Source of the DNA: Corbicula japonica
Lineage: Eukaryota; Mollusca; Bivalvia; Venerida; Cyrenidae
Reading direction: 5' to 3'
Length of the DNA: 64,000 nucleotides
Assembly (NCBI GenBank): GCA_038501625.1
Contig: JAZAYU010000010.1
Location: 11,743,604-11,807,603, forward strand
Shown here: in pieces, positions 1 to 10,979 of the stretch
Numbering within the stretch: position 1 is the first letter of the stretch
Layout of the letters: every line of letters begins with the position of its first letter
Made by a program: the position numbers and the translations under genes
The notes under the pieces: model-generated
Told to the model about the DNA's origin: nothing
The model's database searches: none
Seen by the model: the letters and a program-made list of their open reading frames with translations, nothing else

Positions 1-2494
1 TTGAATTTGTAAAATGATAGATTGTTATTATAATATTTAATCTATATTAAATTTCTAATATCATATCATATTATCAAATAAATTATATGGTGAATTGAAA
101 CGCATAACACTTCGATTTGATCTGGCAGTTTTACCTGGCAAATCAAGTATATAACGTCTGCAGAAGATTACCTGACTTTGACCTTTGTGAACGTGGAGTT
201 ATACCAGAATGTTATTTCATTTGATTTCATAAAGTGAAGAAAAACTTTGTTAGTTGCAAAAGAATTTAAAGATAACGTTTTATCACATGCTCACTCTTGT
301 TTTTTTTGTAATACACCCATCATGAAAATTTCATATCATACACACATGTACGATAAATTACCAGAAATTCTATTTGCCGCTCTTACAATTACAATAGTCA
401 CTTGTCATATGATCATAAATATAGAGTGAATTCAATGTCTTTTTAATACAAATACGGACAAAAAGTGGCCAATTAGAACTTAATGTAGTTTGCGTTGTGA
501 CTTTTTAGCATGTACTGATAGATAAGCGTAGATATGGTTCTGAACCTACAGATCCGTCTTTTGTCACGTTTACAGATTAGGGTAACCCTAACATGCTGTG
601 TTATTTGAATAAGCAACACTTAAAACATCGTGGGTTTCATAACATTCGGTAATGCATTTTAAAATATAATTAGTAGATTCAAAAAAGTCTGGGAATATTT
701 AACGAAGAGATTCCTACCCACACAAATGTTCATTTCAGTTCTTTTTGTTAATTATCTAAAAACATTTGCAAATCATTATATTCGATTCTCTTTCATGTTT
801 ATCCCTCGTTCTGAAATATTATGTGGTGTGTAACTTAACGTTAATGCTAAGTAAAATGTTTATTTTATGTTCAGTTAACTTAGAAATGCTTAATGTCCAT
901 AGTATTTAAAATTTTAAAATGAGCAAAAGCCTTTTAATTGAAAGTGCAATTACCTTAAGACAGACTGATTGTGAAATAACGAAGGCGGCGGATGCAAACA
1001 TTAAAATTTAATGATCTTTCAGAGAAAACATAACGTAATTGCATGTAAGTTTTAAATAATGTACACTTTGTAAAATACATAGTGAAAAACAACTAGGCAT
1101 ATTTTCAAATGTACACCAACGTAATTATCACAGGTCACTTTTTAATTATATCAAAACTTAACAATTGGGACATAAAAACTAAACTGCACTTATAACAGTC
1201 GATTAACATAAAGAATAAGATTGTTATCGAAAAATATTTAAATAAACTCTAAACTCAAAGAGATGAAATTTGGCAATCAACACAAATATGAAAATATGAC
1301 AGTTTTGTTTAAATTAAGGTCTTTGTGGCCAGTTTTGGAAATGCAATATACTGCAATAAACTCTGTCTTGAACACACTTAACGTTTGTATACGTCTCGTC
1401 TCGTTGTATGTGGAACGTACTAGGTTTTTGATAACAAAGATATCAAAATACAAAATGAACACCTCTTCATCACTCACCGATATATGCAAGTCTATAAATC
1501 TTGATTAAAATAGTGTTTTACCATGTTCTACCATTCTGGTGGTACCAGACGATTTATGTATTCAAGACAAAACCCCTCAGGGAAGATTAACAGTATGCTG
1601 AACCAGGTGATATTTATTGTTTACGCCCGCAAAAAAACAAACAACAGAAATCACAGTCATACAATACTGGAAATAAAAACTAAACTTTAGGATAGTTTAT
1701 TTAATTATTTTAATAGAATAATTGATTTGGACTTAATATGTTTTCGAGGTACCCAGACTGGAATGATTCATACACGATTACCAAGAGTGTTTTCCATCTC
1801 ATTCAAATCTCGCTAAATGCATTGAAAACATTCGCTGACTGTATTTATTTGCTTAATCCGCTTTGCAAATTAAAACAAACAAAACATTTATTGAAAACTA
1901 TTCGACTTCTTTCAATATAGAGACATTTGTCACATAAGAGTTGTGTACATTTACGAGCGCATGTCGGAATGTCTTTAGAACGGTCACTTAAGTAAAGGAG
2001 AACATCCGAAAGAACCATTTGATTGAAGATTAAGGCTTATCTTTACAACAAGAAAATACTCTTTTTTGCAAAGCAGAATCGCAGAATCGAGTCATTATTT
2101 TTGCGTTTATCAAATATTACTAAACTCACATTTTTGGTTGTTTTAAGTAACCCTCGGACTTCACAAACTATAAACTATCCAAAAGTTTTCTGATTATCAT
2201 ATGTAAAACAGTAAATGTTGTATAATTGGAATATTTTTCAATTCATTATAAAGAGTTGCAGTAATTAGTAAATCAAAAGACACAAGGTTCGAATCACACA
2301 CAATCAATAAACTGTAAGTTCATCACTGTTTTAAATTAGCATTTGATAACAATTGCAATTTTATAATTGTACAGAAGATAATGTCAATTCTAAAATTGTA
2401 AATTATTCCAATTTTCTATTATTCACTGTTAAAATCTCACTAATCTACAAATTCAATCCTTAAATATAGCTCATCACCTAAAAAAAAAGTAATA
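1..2494. other. AT-rich DNA, nothing recognised
   Basis: Only short open frames (up to about 80 codons) without recognisable domains are present. I saw no splice-site pattern, inverted termini or repeat shared with the rest of the window. A short TTAGGGTAACCCTAA palindrome near 578-592 is isolated and not a telomere array. Confidence 0.6.
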
Positions 2495-2960
2495 CATTTG
2501 TATATGCATTTCAGGAATCGCCACACTCACAAAACACAGCCTCCCCACGCAGCGAAAAAGAAGAGAGGAAGAGAGAGAGCATGTTTGTTATAAGTATGTC
2601 AATTCAAATAGGACGCCACAAACAACTAACGAAAAAGAGAACCTTTGGGGATACCGCCTTCGAACGGTCAGTGGCAAAACAAATTGCCACTGAGGGTTTT
2701 AACCAGGTTCTAGGGTGCAACATCCTCACACTTGCCCCAACAGGTTCTCGTATCACAAAACAAGTACAAATTGTCTTGGTGAAATAACTCCAACCCACCC
2801 ATCGGCTCAACAATGTTGCATGCAAAAGCACACAAACATATAAAACATAAGAAGCTAATAGCAATGCAAAGCAAAAGGGCGGGTACCTAATGATCTTACT
2901 GAGACCAGAGCTCCTGGAGTAAAAACAGCAAGAACACGATGACAGGGATAAAATAAACAA
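2495..2960 (-). mobile_element. PLE-family 3' UTR, contiguous with PLE copy 1
   Basis: Read on the minus strand this is the region downstream of the Penelope-like reverse transcriptase of copy 1. It ends at the family terminus, whose plus-strand form is ATATGCATTTCAGGAATCGCC near 2503. Landmarks shared with other copies, in plus-strand order, are the block ACAGCCTCCCCACGCAGCG, an A/G-rich stretch, GGTCAGTGGCAAAACAAATT, GTTTTAACCAGGTTCTAGGG, CAACAATGTTGCATGCAAAA and GAGACCAGAGCTCCTGGAG. A minus-strand frame of 118 codons crosses it, but the other copies do not conserve that frame, so I read it as noncoding. The direct join to the reverse transcriptase is the reason for calling this sequence part of the element. 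Confidence 0.75.
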
Positions 2961-4262
2961 ATCGAGCTTCTAGGTTCTTTTAAGAAAAGATTTCCCATAA
3001 ACCTTCATAAACTCGTAAACCCCTGCCACCGTCGTGCAACCAAAGAGGTAAGCATAATGATCAACTGTAGATGGGTAAATCACCAGGCCTGCAGAGCGCT
3101 GTAAAATATCATGTTGGTAACCTTTCTTTTTAAAATTACAGATGGTTTTTACGAATAACCGGGAGAAATTAACATTGCCTTTTATCTTCTTACTAATAAG
3201 TTTATAAGTAAAATCTCCATAAAAAGTGGCTGTGAAATACCTTGTTGTAATATTGATTTTATACTGCACCTGTATTTATGAATTAGATCTGGGTATCGGC
3301 GATAAAACTTGCAAAAGGTTTTCCTTAATTTGTGATACCGATAACTTTGTTTTAAAAGTTTTTCTGTAATGCAGATTACGTTCATTGAAATTATTAACAT
3401 CGTTGGAAGCTCTTGAAAAGCGAACAAGTTGTGAGATATAAACCCCGTAAGATGTTGCACGAGGAACATCTCCGGCTAAAAACGGAAAATTTACTATATT
3501 AAAATTAAAATCATCTCTTTTATCATATATTTTAGTAGTGACGTAACCATTTCAATGGACAGATTTAGATCAAGAAAGTTTGCTTGCTTTTCTGAAGTGT
3601 TCGCTATATTCAGCTGTAGTTCTTTAGGATAAATCTTTTTAACCAGTGATGGAAAGTGGTTATTATCTCTATTTAATAAATCATCAAGGTACGTAGAGGT
3701 GTTGTTAAAAGCTGTAAAAATATCAGCTTGATGTTCGGTAGAAAGAGATTACATAAAGTCTCTTTCATAACAGTATAAAAACAGATCAGCAACAAGGGGT
3801 GCACAATTAGTACCCATTGGAATGCCTATTTCTTGTTTATAAATAGAGGTACCAAATCTCAAATAAATGTTATCCAATAGAAATGTGAGCGCCTGGATAA
3901 GGTCTTGACAGGTCCATGAAGTATAATTATCATAAGAATCATCTGTAAAAATGCTTTATGTTCATTACAAGCGATAAATGTTTTATTTTCTCTAGCAAAT
4001 GTTTTTTTTTTCAATGAGACTGTTAGCTTGTCTCTTATTAAATTATGAGGGAGAGAAGTTTATAAAGTTGAAAAATCATATGTAGACAAACAGAACGCCT
4101 GAAAATTATTTGATTTAAGCTTCTTCAAAGCGTCATTTGAATTTTTTATAGATCAAAATAAATTTGGGCCAGTGGTTTCAAACACTTTTTCGCAATACCT
4201 AATTACATGTTCTTTTATAGCTGTAAGACAAGATGTTAAGAGATGTTAAATATTATTTTCTA
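2961..4262 (-). pseudogene. Penelope-like element reverse transcriptase, copy 1 (broken)
   Basis: This is a decayed reverse transcriptase of a Penelope-like element. Such enzymes copy the element's RNA into DNA at a chromosomal target. The minus strand contains, from N to C, a stretch starting near 4262 equivalent to the FSTLYTSLPHN block, a MGTNCAP block near 3810, and the catalytic YLDD at 3680-3691. Next come a frame with the pattern YRYHKLRKTFCKFYRRYPD (about 3260-3350) and the C-terminal part with NFSRLFVK and VDHYAYLFGCT (about 3040-3200). Frames change near 3230, near 3365 and around 3555, where a base is missing from CCATTTTCAATGG relative to copy 2, so no full protein is possible. 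No GIY-YIG endonuclease motif is visible, so an endonuclease-less or 5'-truncated copy is likely. Homology is lost beyond about 4262. The family call rests on recalled motif patterns and is firm; the exact clade is not. Confidence 0.82.
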
Positions 4263-4714
4263 AACCTTTATTCATCTTGAAAAATTGGATTCTTAAATAG
4301 TGTGAGCTTTTTTGTAAATTTTAAGTAACAAACGAAAACCCAGACACATTATTAAAACATTTAATAGATTAATGTCACCAAGTGCTCTGTACAGTAAATT
4401 TATTTTAGCGACACGGAACAAGATTGAAATCACCTTTGACAACGCCGGCAGTAGCTTCCCATTTAGTCAATTTTCTTTTCAAAGAAATATCGGAATCCTC
4501 TGCGAATTCGACATCTTTGTGCAACAAACCGCTTTTTCGTTCATCTGGTATTTTCTTTGTCGTGAAAATCCCGACTCTTATACGTCAGCACCAAAGGTAG
4601 AAAAACAACAACAAACAAACACAACAAAAGTGTGCTATACCCTGTGTATGCTTATAACAAAAGTTATTTGTTAATTTTAAATAAAACTTTGTGTTCAATT
4701 TATACTTTTCTCAT
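4263..4714. other. AT-rich DNA, nothing recognised
   Basis: A 100-codon plus-strand open frame (4372-4674) has no recognisable domain, no splice context and no match elsewhere in the window. I do not call it a gene. Confidence 0.5.
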
Positions 4715-5030
4715 GCTTCTAGGTTACTCTTAAGAAGAACCTATAGAAGCTCGATTAGTTTCTTTTATTCCTGCTTTCCTGTTATTAATGATTTAACTTC
4801 AGTTGCTCTGGTCTCTGTTAGATTATTAAGAACAAAATTTCTTTCGCCTGGCAATGCAATTATGTCATATATTTCTGTGTTTTTTTTGCAGGCAACACGG
4901 TTGACAGGTATGTAGGAGTTATTTCATAAAGACATCTTGATGTTTGGCTTGTTCATAGAAACCTGTGGGAGCGCGTGTAAGATTGATGCACCGTAGAACC
5001 TTATTTAAACCTCCAGTCATTTCTTTAATT
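4715..5030 (+). mobile_element. Diverged PLE-family 3' UTR fragment
   Basis: This is the same 3' UTR as at 2495-2960 but in the opposite orientation and much more diverged. Recognisable pieces in order are CTTAAGAAGAACCTATAGAAGCTCG, a GCTCTGGTCTCTGTTAG block, CTGGCAATGCA and GTAGGAGTTATTTCA. They are followed by CACCGTAGAACCTTATTTAAAC and CTCCAGTC. The terminal segment is missing. The divergence suggests an older insertion than PLE copies 1 and 2. Confidence 0.6.
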
Positions 5031-6367
5031 GTGTGTTGTATTTATTAAAAACATAATAGAAATAAAAAGAAACTATGAACTACAAGTATTTTCCTCTGCG
5101 TTTTAAGCTGTGTGTGTCTCTGGATGGGTAATGTGGATGTTAATATGAAGAAAATAGTTAACGAGTTGATTGAAATGCATGCTTTAGAAAACAGAAAACA
5201 AACACAAGTGCTCAAGACAATTTCATAACTGTTTGGATCTTTCAAATAAACCTTGAAAACGTCGCAGTATAGTAAGCTTTAGCTAAAATATATCGTTTTT
5301 TGTACCATTAATCTTGTGCAAGAGACTATATAGATTGTACGTCTTAACTATAAAGTAATGAATTCTACATTTTTCGATTATTTTCAAACAATACGTATCT
5401 AGAAAAAATTAATCTCAAAGCGAACTCGAATTCGCAGTTTTAACACTCTCCCTAAATCTGATCATGAAATCTTAAAAGGAAATTTATGAATAGTCCTTGA
5501 TTATATAGTTTATGTCATTATTAACCATAGACTTTATATCCGGACAACTAGAGTTAACATAACCGAAGCCTTTTTGATCAATATAAGAAAGTGGTGTTAG
5601 TTTTGACATTTAGGAAGATGTCCTTATATCTTATCGTAATGAATGTACCTAGAGATAGATTTTTACAGTCATCATTGCACGTTCATCTATAAAAAAAGAA
5701 AGTTATTAAAATCTCGCTTACGACAAAATGTGCTTCAATAAACCTTTGCACAAAAAGTTATTTAATATGCATCTTTGTTTGCATATGTTAAGACAATAAG
5801 AACAGTTAAAAGAATAACTAGATCTAAAATTCCATAAAATACTATTTACATCAATATAGAAAATTAATCAACAGAAAATATCATTTTTATAGCTCACATG
5901 AGTAATTGGATTCTGACAACAACATTTAGTGTCCTTTTGACTTATATTATGTAAACAATTTGAGATATTATTAAAAGTGTGTGAAAATGAATTTCCTAAT
6001 TACATCCTGGGCCCGTAAATGGGTTAAAATACACTGATTTCTCTATTTTTAATTGAATTTTTTTTAAAAAAAAAGGACCATATTGTCGTCAGGATCATTA
6101 TACTTATTTGGACATTTAAAATAATGTTTCAAAAACATGAGCCTAAATAGGTGTACTCATTTTCCTGAGGTGAAGAAATACAGCAAGTTTGCTACAAGTA
6201 GTAATATATTGTATGTTTACTGTTCACAGGTCCTGAACTGAATTAGGCTATGATCTCTCTATCTCAACACAGAAACTTTACATAATTCAACTTGCTCTCA
6301 GTCGTTGATACAATTATCATTAATAGATCTTGAATACAATAATCATTAATCATTATAGATCAAAAAA
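5031..6367. other. AT-rich DNA, nothing recognised
   Basis: There are only short frames and homopolymer runs (an A/T tract near 6058-6075). No repeat ends, RNA gene or coding signal was recognised. Confidence 0.55.
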
Positions 6368-6752
6368 GGTGAAATATGCATTTCAGGAATGACACCATTC
6401 AGAAAAAACAGCCTCCCCACACAGTCAAGAAGAAGAGAGGGAGAGAGCATGGTTAGTATATGAGAGTAAATGAGTGAGTGGGGAGGGGGTGTGGAAAGTG
6501 AATGTCAAATGCAGTCCCTGAGGGATGAAAAGATAACAGTATTAAATGTAAGTACGGGGAGACGTTTTACGGCCGCCACACAGCACATACACAACTACTG
6601 TGATTATAAAAAGGTGAAATATGCATATCAGGAATGGCCACATTCAGAAAAAACAGCCTCCCCACACTGTCAAGAAGAAAAGATGGAGAGAGCATGGTTG
6701 GTATATGAGAGTAAATGAGTGAGTGGGGAGGGGTGTGGAAAGTGAATGTCAA
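6368..6752 (-). repeat. Tandem module (about 244 bp, 1.6 units) joining PLE 3' end to a GGCCGCCACAC core
   Basis: The block starting GGTGAAATATGCAT occurs at 6369 and again at 6613, so the period is 244 bp. Each unit carries the PLE 3' terminus (TCAGGAAT..CCACATTCAG, ACAGCCTCCCCACAC). Then come an A/G stretch, a GAGTGAGTGGGGAGG block, a GGGATGAAAAGATAACAG block and TTTTACGGCCGCCACACAGC. The second unit stops after GTGAATGTCAAA near 6750. The same module occurs on the other strand at 45398-45912 with a 225-bp period. The difference is largely a ~20-bp segment (GGGAGAGAGCATGGTTAGTA) present here and absent there. The open frames across it are translations of the repeat and not genes. Confidence 0.8.
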
Positions 6753-7385
6753 AGATCATTTACAGCCAGGACAATAAGTCAGAGAAAATTTTGAATTTCT
6801 ACAAGATTCCGAACGATGCCTGCATTCCGAGTTTTCAGGAAAATCAGAGATTTTTTCTTGACACAACTATTGTCAATATGTGAACAAATGCATTTTTCAA
6901 AACTGATGTTGTACAGGTAAGCGTAATTATTGTTTTATTCATAACATTAAATTTCAATAAAATATGCTTAAATACAACAAGGACAGATTAGATGACTTGG
7001 AGTTAGCTAAACAGTAAATTATGTCCGTAAATTAGTTTTCATATATCGCTTTAAATCACCAAAAAAGTTTTATTTTCAATACTACATCTGTAAAAGTGCA
7101 TCAGCATCTTTAAAAATCTGTCTACTTAATCAAGAAATCTGACTTTTCTCCGGTTTAACAGACATGAAAAAGTTGATTGTTTATCTGTTATCTTAATACA
7201 TCTGCTGATAATCTAACAGATAGTAAATCATCGAACCTTCGCTTTTTTGTATCTACTCAAAGAAGCGGCACGTTTAAATCGGATCGCATGTAGGATGTTT
7301 TTTTGTTAAATTGCATTTACTTTGCACTTTTCTTCCAAACATGTCTACAATTTTAATTGTTTTAAATAAAAATTTGCGAACTTAC
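6753..7385. other. AT-rich DNA, nothing recognised
   Basis: No coding frame, repeat end or RNA gene was recognised. Confidence 0.5.
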
Positions 7386-7389
7386 CTAT

Positions 7390-7487
7390 ACACATTTTCT
7401 AGGAATCATAGCCGTCCCCAAGGTCAATGAACTAACAAAAACACATTTTCTATCAATCATAGCCGTCCTCAAGGTCGATGAACTTAA
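7390..7487. repeat. Two-copy direct tandem repeat, 51-bp period
   Basis: The block CACATTTTCTAGGAATCATAG..CCAAGGTCAATGAACT at 7391 recurs at 7442 with a few substitutions. It is a local duplication of unknown origin. Confidence 0.75.
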
Positions 7488-7664
7488 TATATATACACAA
7501 GTCACATAACGCGAGAAAAGGTTATCGAATTAGAAATAAAATGCAAATGTAATTCACTTGTTGCATGTATGTGCGTTATGGCCGCCGTAGAGGGTCAATC
7601 TGTGCAAATACTTCAGTATTGTTATCTGTTTATTAAGTTAATCTATTACCGGTGCCTTATTATA

Positions 7665-7790
7665 GTTGCCACGTTAATCAGGCTAGCTCGGGCAGCATGG
7701 TCCGAGTTATGCGGCTTGGCACTGTCGCGCTTCGGGTTCGATTCCCAATAAAGGGTCTATATCATTTACTACCAACAAAAAATTAAGTGC
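7665..7790 (+). mobile_element. tRNA-derived SINE head (candidate)
   Basis: The segment has a B-box-like GGGTTCGATTCCC near 7734-7747. About 45 bp upstream is an A-box-like TGGTCCGAGTTATGCGG, the spacing of an internal RNA polymerase III promoter. It is not a working tRNA, because no acceptor stem or anticodon arm can be drawn convincingly. The sequence after the B box resembles the segment after the B boxes at 57.97 kb and 60.4 kb (minus strand), which points to a SINE family. Confidence 0.5.
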
Positions 7791-8216
7791 TAACACAGCT
7801 TGTCTAAATTTAAGTAGAAGTCATGAATTCTACATGTTATTACAAGAATAAAAAAACATAGTATCTTACTAGCGTTCATACATGTACGCTGTTTATGTCA
7901 TTAATCAAAATGAATAGTTTTGTCTTTCAACTGGGAAATCATTCTCTTTACTAAACAATGTATACACAATCGTTCTCAGGTTTTGATAAACAGTTAATGC
8001 ATATAACAATACAAATACGCATTAAACTATGCTTCGAGTGTTATAGCAGCAAAATTACATTTGTAGCAAAAGTTTGTTAAATACAAGACATGGTTGCATA
8101 AAGAAATACAATGTTTACATGTAAATGTTATTAAATGTATTACCATTAAGTACTATTTTCGGATTTTGAAATGTTAGCTGTATTGTTGAAGTTTTATATT
8201 TCTCTTTTCATTCCAG

Positions 8217-8356
8217 ACCTATTGAATCGCTGCTTAGAATCAACTCGAGACATACCTGTTCTATTTGCACTTGCACTTGCATGCATCCTTATAATGCTAA
8301 TTCTAGCTCGTATCTTTAACAGACACAAAATGGCCCATTTGTCGGACGTTGATTAA
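8217..8356 (+). CDS. Candidate terminal exon of a single-pass membrane protein (hypothetical)
   Basis: A polypyrimidine tract followed by CAG (TTTCTCTTTTCATTCCAG, ending at 8216) looks like a 3' splice site. The frame from 8217 to the TAA at 8354-8356 encodes about 46 residues. They include a membrane-spanning stretch of about 18 hydrophobic residues (pattern IPVLFALALACILIMLIL) and then a basic, polar tail (ARIFNRHKMAHLSDVD). That layout is typical of the last exon of a type I membrane protein, with the tail in the cytoplasm. I do not recognise the family, see no upstream exon in the window, and find no good AATAAA signal before the LINE fragment at 8760. A chance open frame with a chance acceptor remains quite possible. 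Confidence 0.3.
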
Positions 8357-8759
8357 TGATAACTTATTGAACTCTGTAATTTAGCCGTTCTAGTTATGTG
8401 CTATTCTATGTCTAGTGTGCTTCTTGGTATTGCATCAATTATAAAATGATTGGTTATTTAAAGTATTTATGAGACCTAATGATGCATAATAATTATATTT
8501 TTCCATTAAGTAAATGCAATTAGGAGTCAATAACTTGGACGAAAGTTCTGAATCGCTATTGGAGATAATTATTGCCATTCGCTGTCTTTGTTTTATTTGC
8601 TTCATTGACTTAAATTTCTGTAATTTGATTATCTTCAGTCAGTTTTAATAACTTCATAATATTCTTAAGAAAAAGATCGCTATACATGTACCTGCATACA
8701 AGCATTAGTGATTGCGTAAAGTGTAATATCAAGCTTACAATTTGCAAAATTTTTAAAAG

Positions 8760-9306
8760 TTTGTAAAGAAGAAGAAGAAAAATTATTTATTATAGTGACC
8801 TGTCATACATCTATACAATATATTTACAGATACATACACACGACAATAAATCACCCGGCCCAATGAACGTATAAGTCACTATTAAAAGACATGTACAAAT
8901 TTAAGTATACTGCTTATGTTTTACTAGTACGGTAATTCTTATTATTGTGAATGGTATATTTACAGTACATTTATAATACTCAAACCATGTAAACTTACAT
9001 ATGTTTTCAAATATATATAGCATTACGTCTGTGCAAGTATGTTTTCACTAGAAATTTTGCAACTTGACGCACATGGTTTGCAAACAAAAATTTAAGTTAA
9101 TCACTGTTGCTACATGTAAGTCCGCTGAAAACGTTATCGTTCAGTATGGTACCTAATGTTTGACTTCTTATGTGATTATACTTCTGACAATGCAGCATAA
9201 AGTGAGTCTCATCTTCCACACAATTACTCGTGCAGAATCTACACAGTCTGTCGTGCAGCGGTTCACCAATGTACCTTCCTGTAAATGTAAAGCTTTATCT
9301 AGATAC
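8760..9306 (-). pseudogene. LINE retrotransposon 3' end: C-terminal cysteine-rich segment plus 3' UTR
   Basis: On the minus strand, from about 9300 to 9007, the frame reads TGRYIGEPLHDRLCRFC, then VEDETHFMLHC, then QVAKFLVKTYLHRR before a TGA at 9007-9009. The pattern RLCRFC..VEDETHFMLHC with spaced Cys and His is the C-terminal segment seen after the reverse transcriptase in many animal non-LTR retrotransposons. An in-frame TAA after TCSNSD (about 9097) breaks it. Downstream is an AT-rich 3' UTR that ends in a CTTCTTCTTCTTT-like tail at about 8770. The reverse transcriptase and endonuclease are absent, so this is a heavily 5'-truncated copy. The clade cannot be assigned from this fragment. 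Confidence 0.7.
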
Positions 9307-10203
9307 CAAAGTAAAGAAAAAACGAAAATTTAATATAAGAAATATGCGGGATAACCAGTTTCAAATAGTCAGTCTACATAATGGTATTACTAAATAATAA
9401 TAGAAAGCGTTTTCCTGGTCATAATTGTGAATTTAAAATTAAAGAGGATTTAAACTTTGAATAACTACAGCATTTGCACTGCTTGACGTTGCATTTTAAA
9501 TTAACAACGTTTGATGAAACTGTCAATATGTTTGCATGTTTAACTGTAAGTACATCACTAACGCAGACATAGATATCATTACTTATCGAAAGACAAATCC
9601 GATTGTATCGGTTTGTTTTCTTTTTTAGTAACAGTATTTTGTTATCATGTCTTTTCTACACGCACACTAGTAAGTGCTTGCTTGTTATTCTAATAGAGGC
9701 TCTAGAAGCATGTACAACCAATGAGAAAATGTTTGGTAAATCATTACTTCAAATAAACGTGTCGGCTTAAGACAGTTTTGACCTTCAGTTTGTTTGTAAA
9801 AACATCTAGTGATATTTGAAAAACATAGCAGATTAGAATATTAAGTCTGTAGCTTTTCCGTTCCTAGGGCATTATGATTAGACATCTATTGTGTGTAAAG
9901 TAGGCACTCCATTATGGGATTACAGACTATTCAGCAAGAATCGGCGTTGATGTATTAACAATAAATGATTCATTGCTAAGATGCCATTGCGCATATTTTG
10001 TTATTGATAGAAAGCAACAGACAAACGATATAAAATAAATAATTAAAAGAAATATAAGATAAAAAGTGAAATGCACTTATCAGATACAACTAAACTTTAA
10101 AAAATCCTGCCTTCCAAAACAGCAGGGGGTTGACTAAAAGAGACAGATAGACAAACAGAGAGACCTTCCAAAACAGTTTAAATAAAAGAGAGTCACTAAG
10201 TAG
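9307..10203. other. AT-rich DNA, nothing recognised
   Basis: No coding frame, repeat end or RNA gene was recognised before the microsatellite. Confidence 0.5.
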
Positions 10204-10287
10204 TAGAGAGAGAGGGAGTGAGAGAGCGAGGGAGAGAGGGATAGAGAGAGGGAGAGAGAGTGAGTGAGAGAGGGAGAGAGAGAGAGC

Positions 10288-10384
<97 letters not shown>
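10204..10384. repeat. (AG)n microsatellite with an (ACAG)n core
   Basis: An imperfect AG/GGGAG tract is followed by ACAG repeats near 10308-10331 and a pure AG run to 10384. Low-complexity frames in both directions (Ser-Leu or Arg-Glu repeats) are artefacts of it. Confidence 0.97.
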
Positions 10385-10386
<2 letters not shown>

Positions 10387-10794
10387 GTGCCACTTGGGAA
10401 TACATTACACATGCCTTACAAGGATATCTGAAAAGACCGATCATATAAAATTTGTCGCGATGAACGAACTCAAAACCGACAGCATAACCGACTATGAAGC
10501 ATTGATTTCAAACAAAGTCAGTGTCACTAACCAAAACAAACGCATATTTGCTTATATTTCCAAGACCAGAGACCATTGAATTTAATTAACAAGGTTGCAA
10601 TGACAACATGCTAACTGATTCCTTGTTCTTGTTTATACATAATTATTATATCGCTAGATAAAGTGACTGTGTTTACATTATGCAATAACTAATGAAATAT
10701 ACCGTTGATAACAAGTTTTGAGACTAAAGAAATGTATTACTCTACACTATAAACGGCTTGCGAAATACTTTGTAGAAACAGTACCTTCAGTAGA
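10385..10794. other. Unique AT-rich DNA, nothing recognised
   Basis: Short open frames only; none resembles a known domain. Confidence 0.5.
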
Positions 10795-10979
10795 TTAACA
10801 ATGTTGCATGCAAAAGCACACAAACATATAAAACATAAGAAGCTAAGAGCATTGCAAAGCCGGGTACTCAATGATCTTACCGAGACCAGAGCTCCTGGAG
10901 TAAAATCAGCAAGAACACGATGACAGGGATAAAAGAAACAAATCGAGCTTCTAGGTTCTTTTAAGAAAAGATTTCCCAA
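10795..10979 (-). mobile_element. PLE-family 3' UTR (proximal part), contiguous with PLE copy 2
   Basis: It begins at AACAATGTTGCATGCAAAAG and runs through AAGAAGCTAAGAGCATTGCAAAG, the GAGACCAGAGCTCCTGGAG block and ATCGAGCTTCTAGGTTC into the reverse transcriptase. The terminal 250 bp or so of the UTR seen in copy 1 are missing, so this copy is truncated or rearranged at its 3' side. Confidence 0.75.

Noticed and set aside
575..592. Telomere-like TTAGGG..CCCTAA
   Set aside because: A single short palindrome; no array on either side.
5045..5245. 66-codon minus-strand frame with a hydrophobic segment
   Set aside because: No splice context or recognisable domain; hydrophobic runs are common in AT-rich antisense frames.
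10134..10448. Overlapping Ser-Leu and Arg-Glu frames
   Set aside because: Artefacts of the (AG)n microsatellite.
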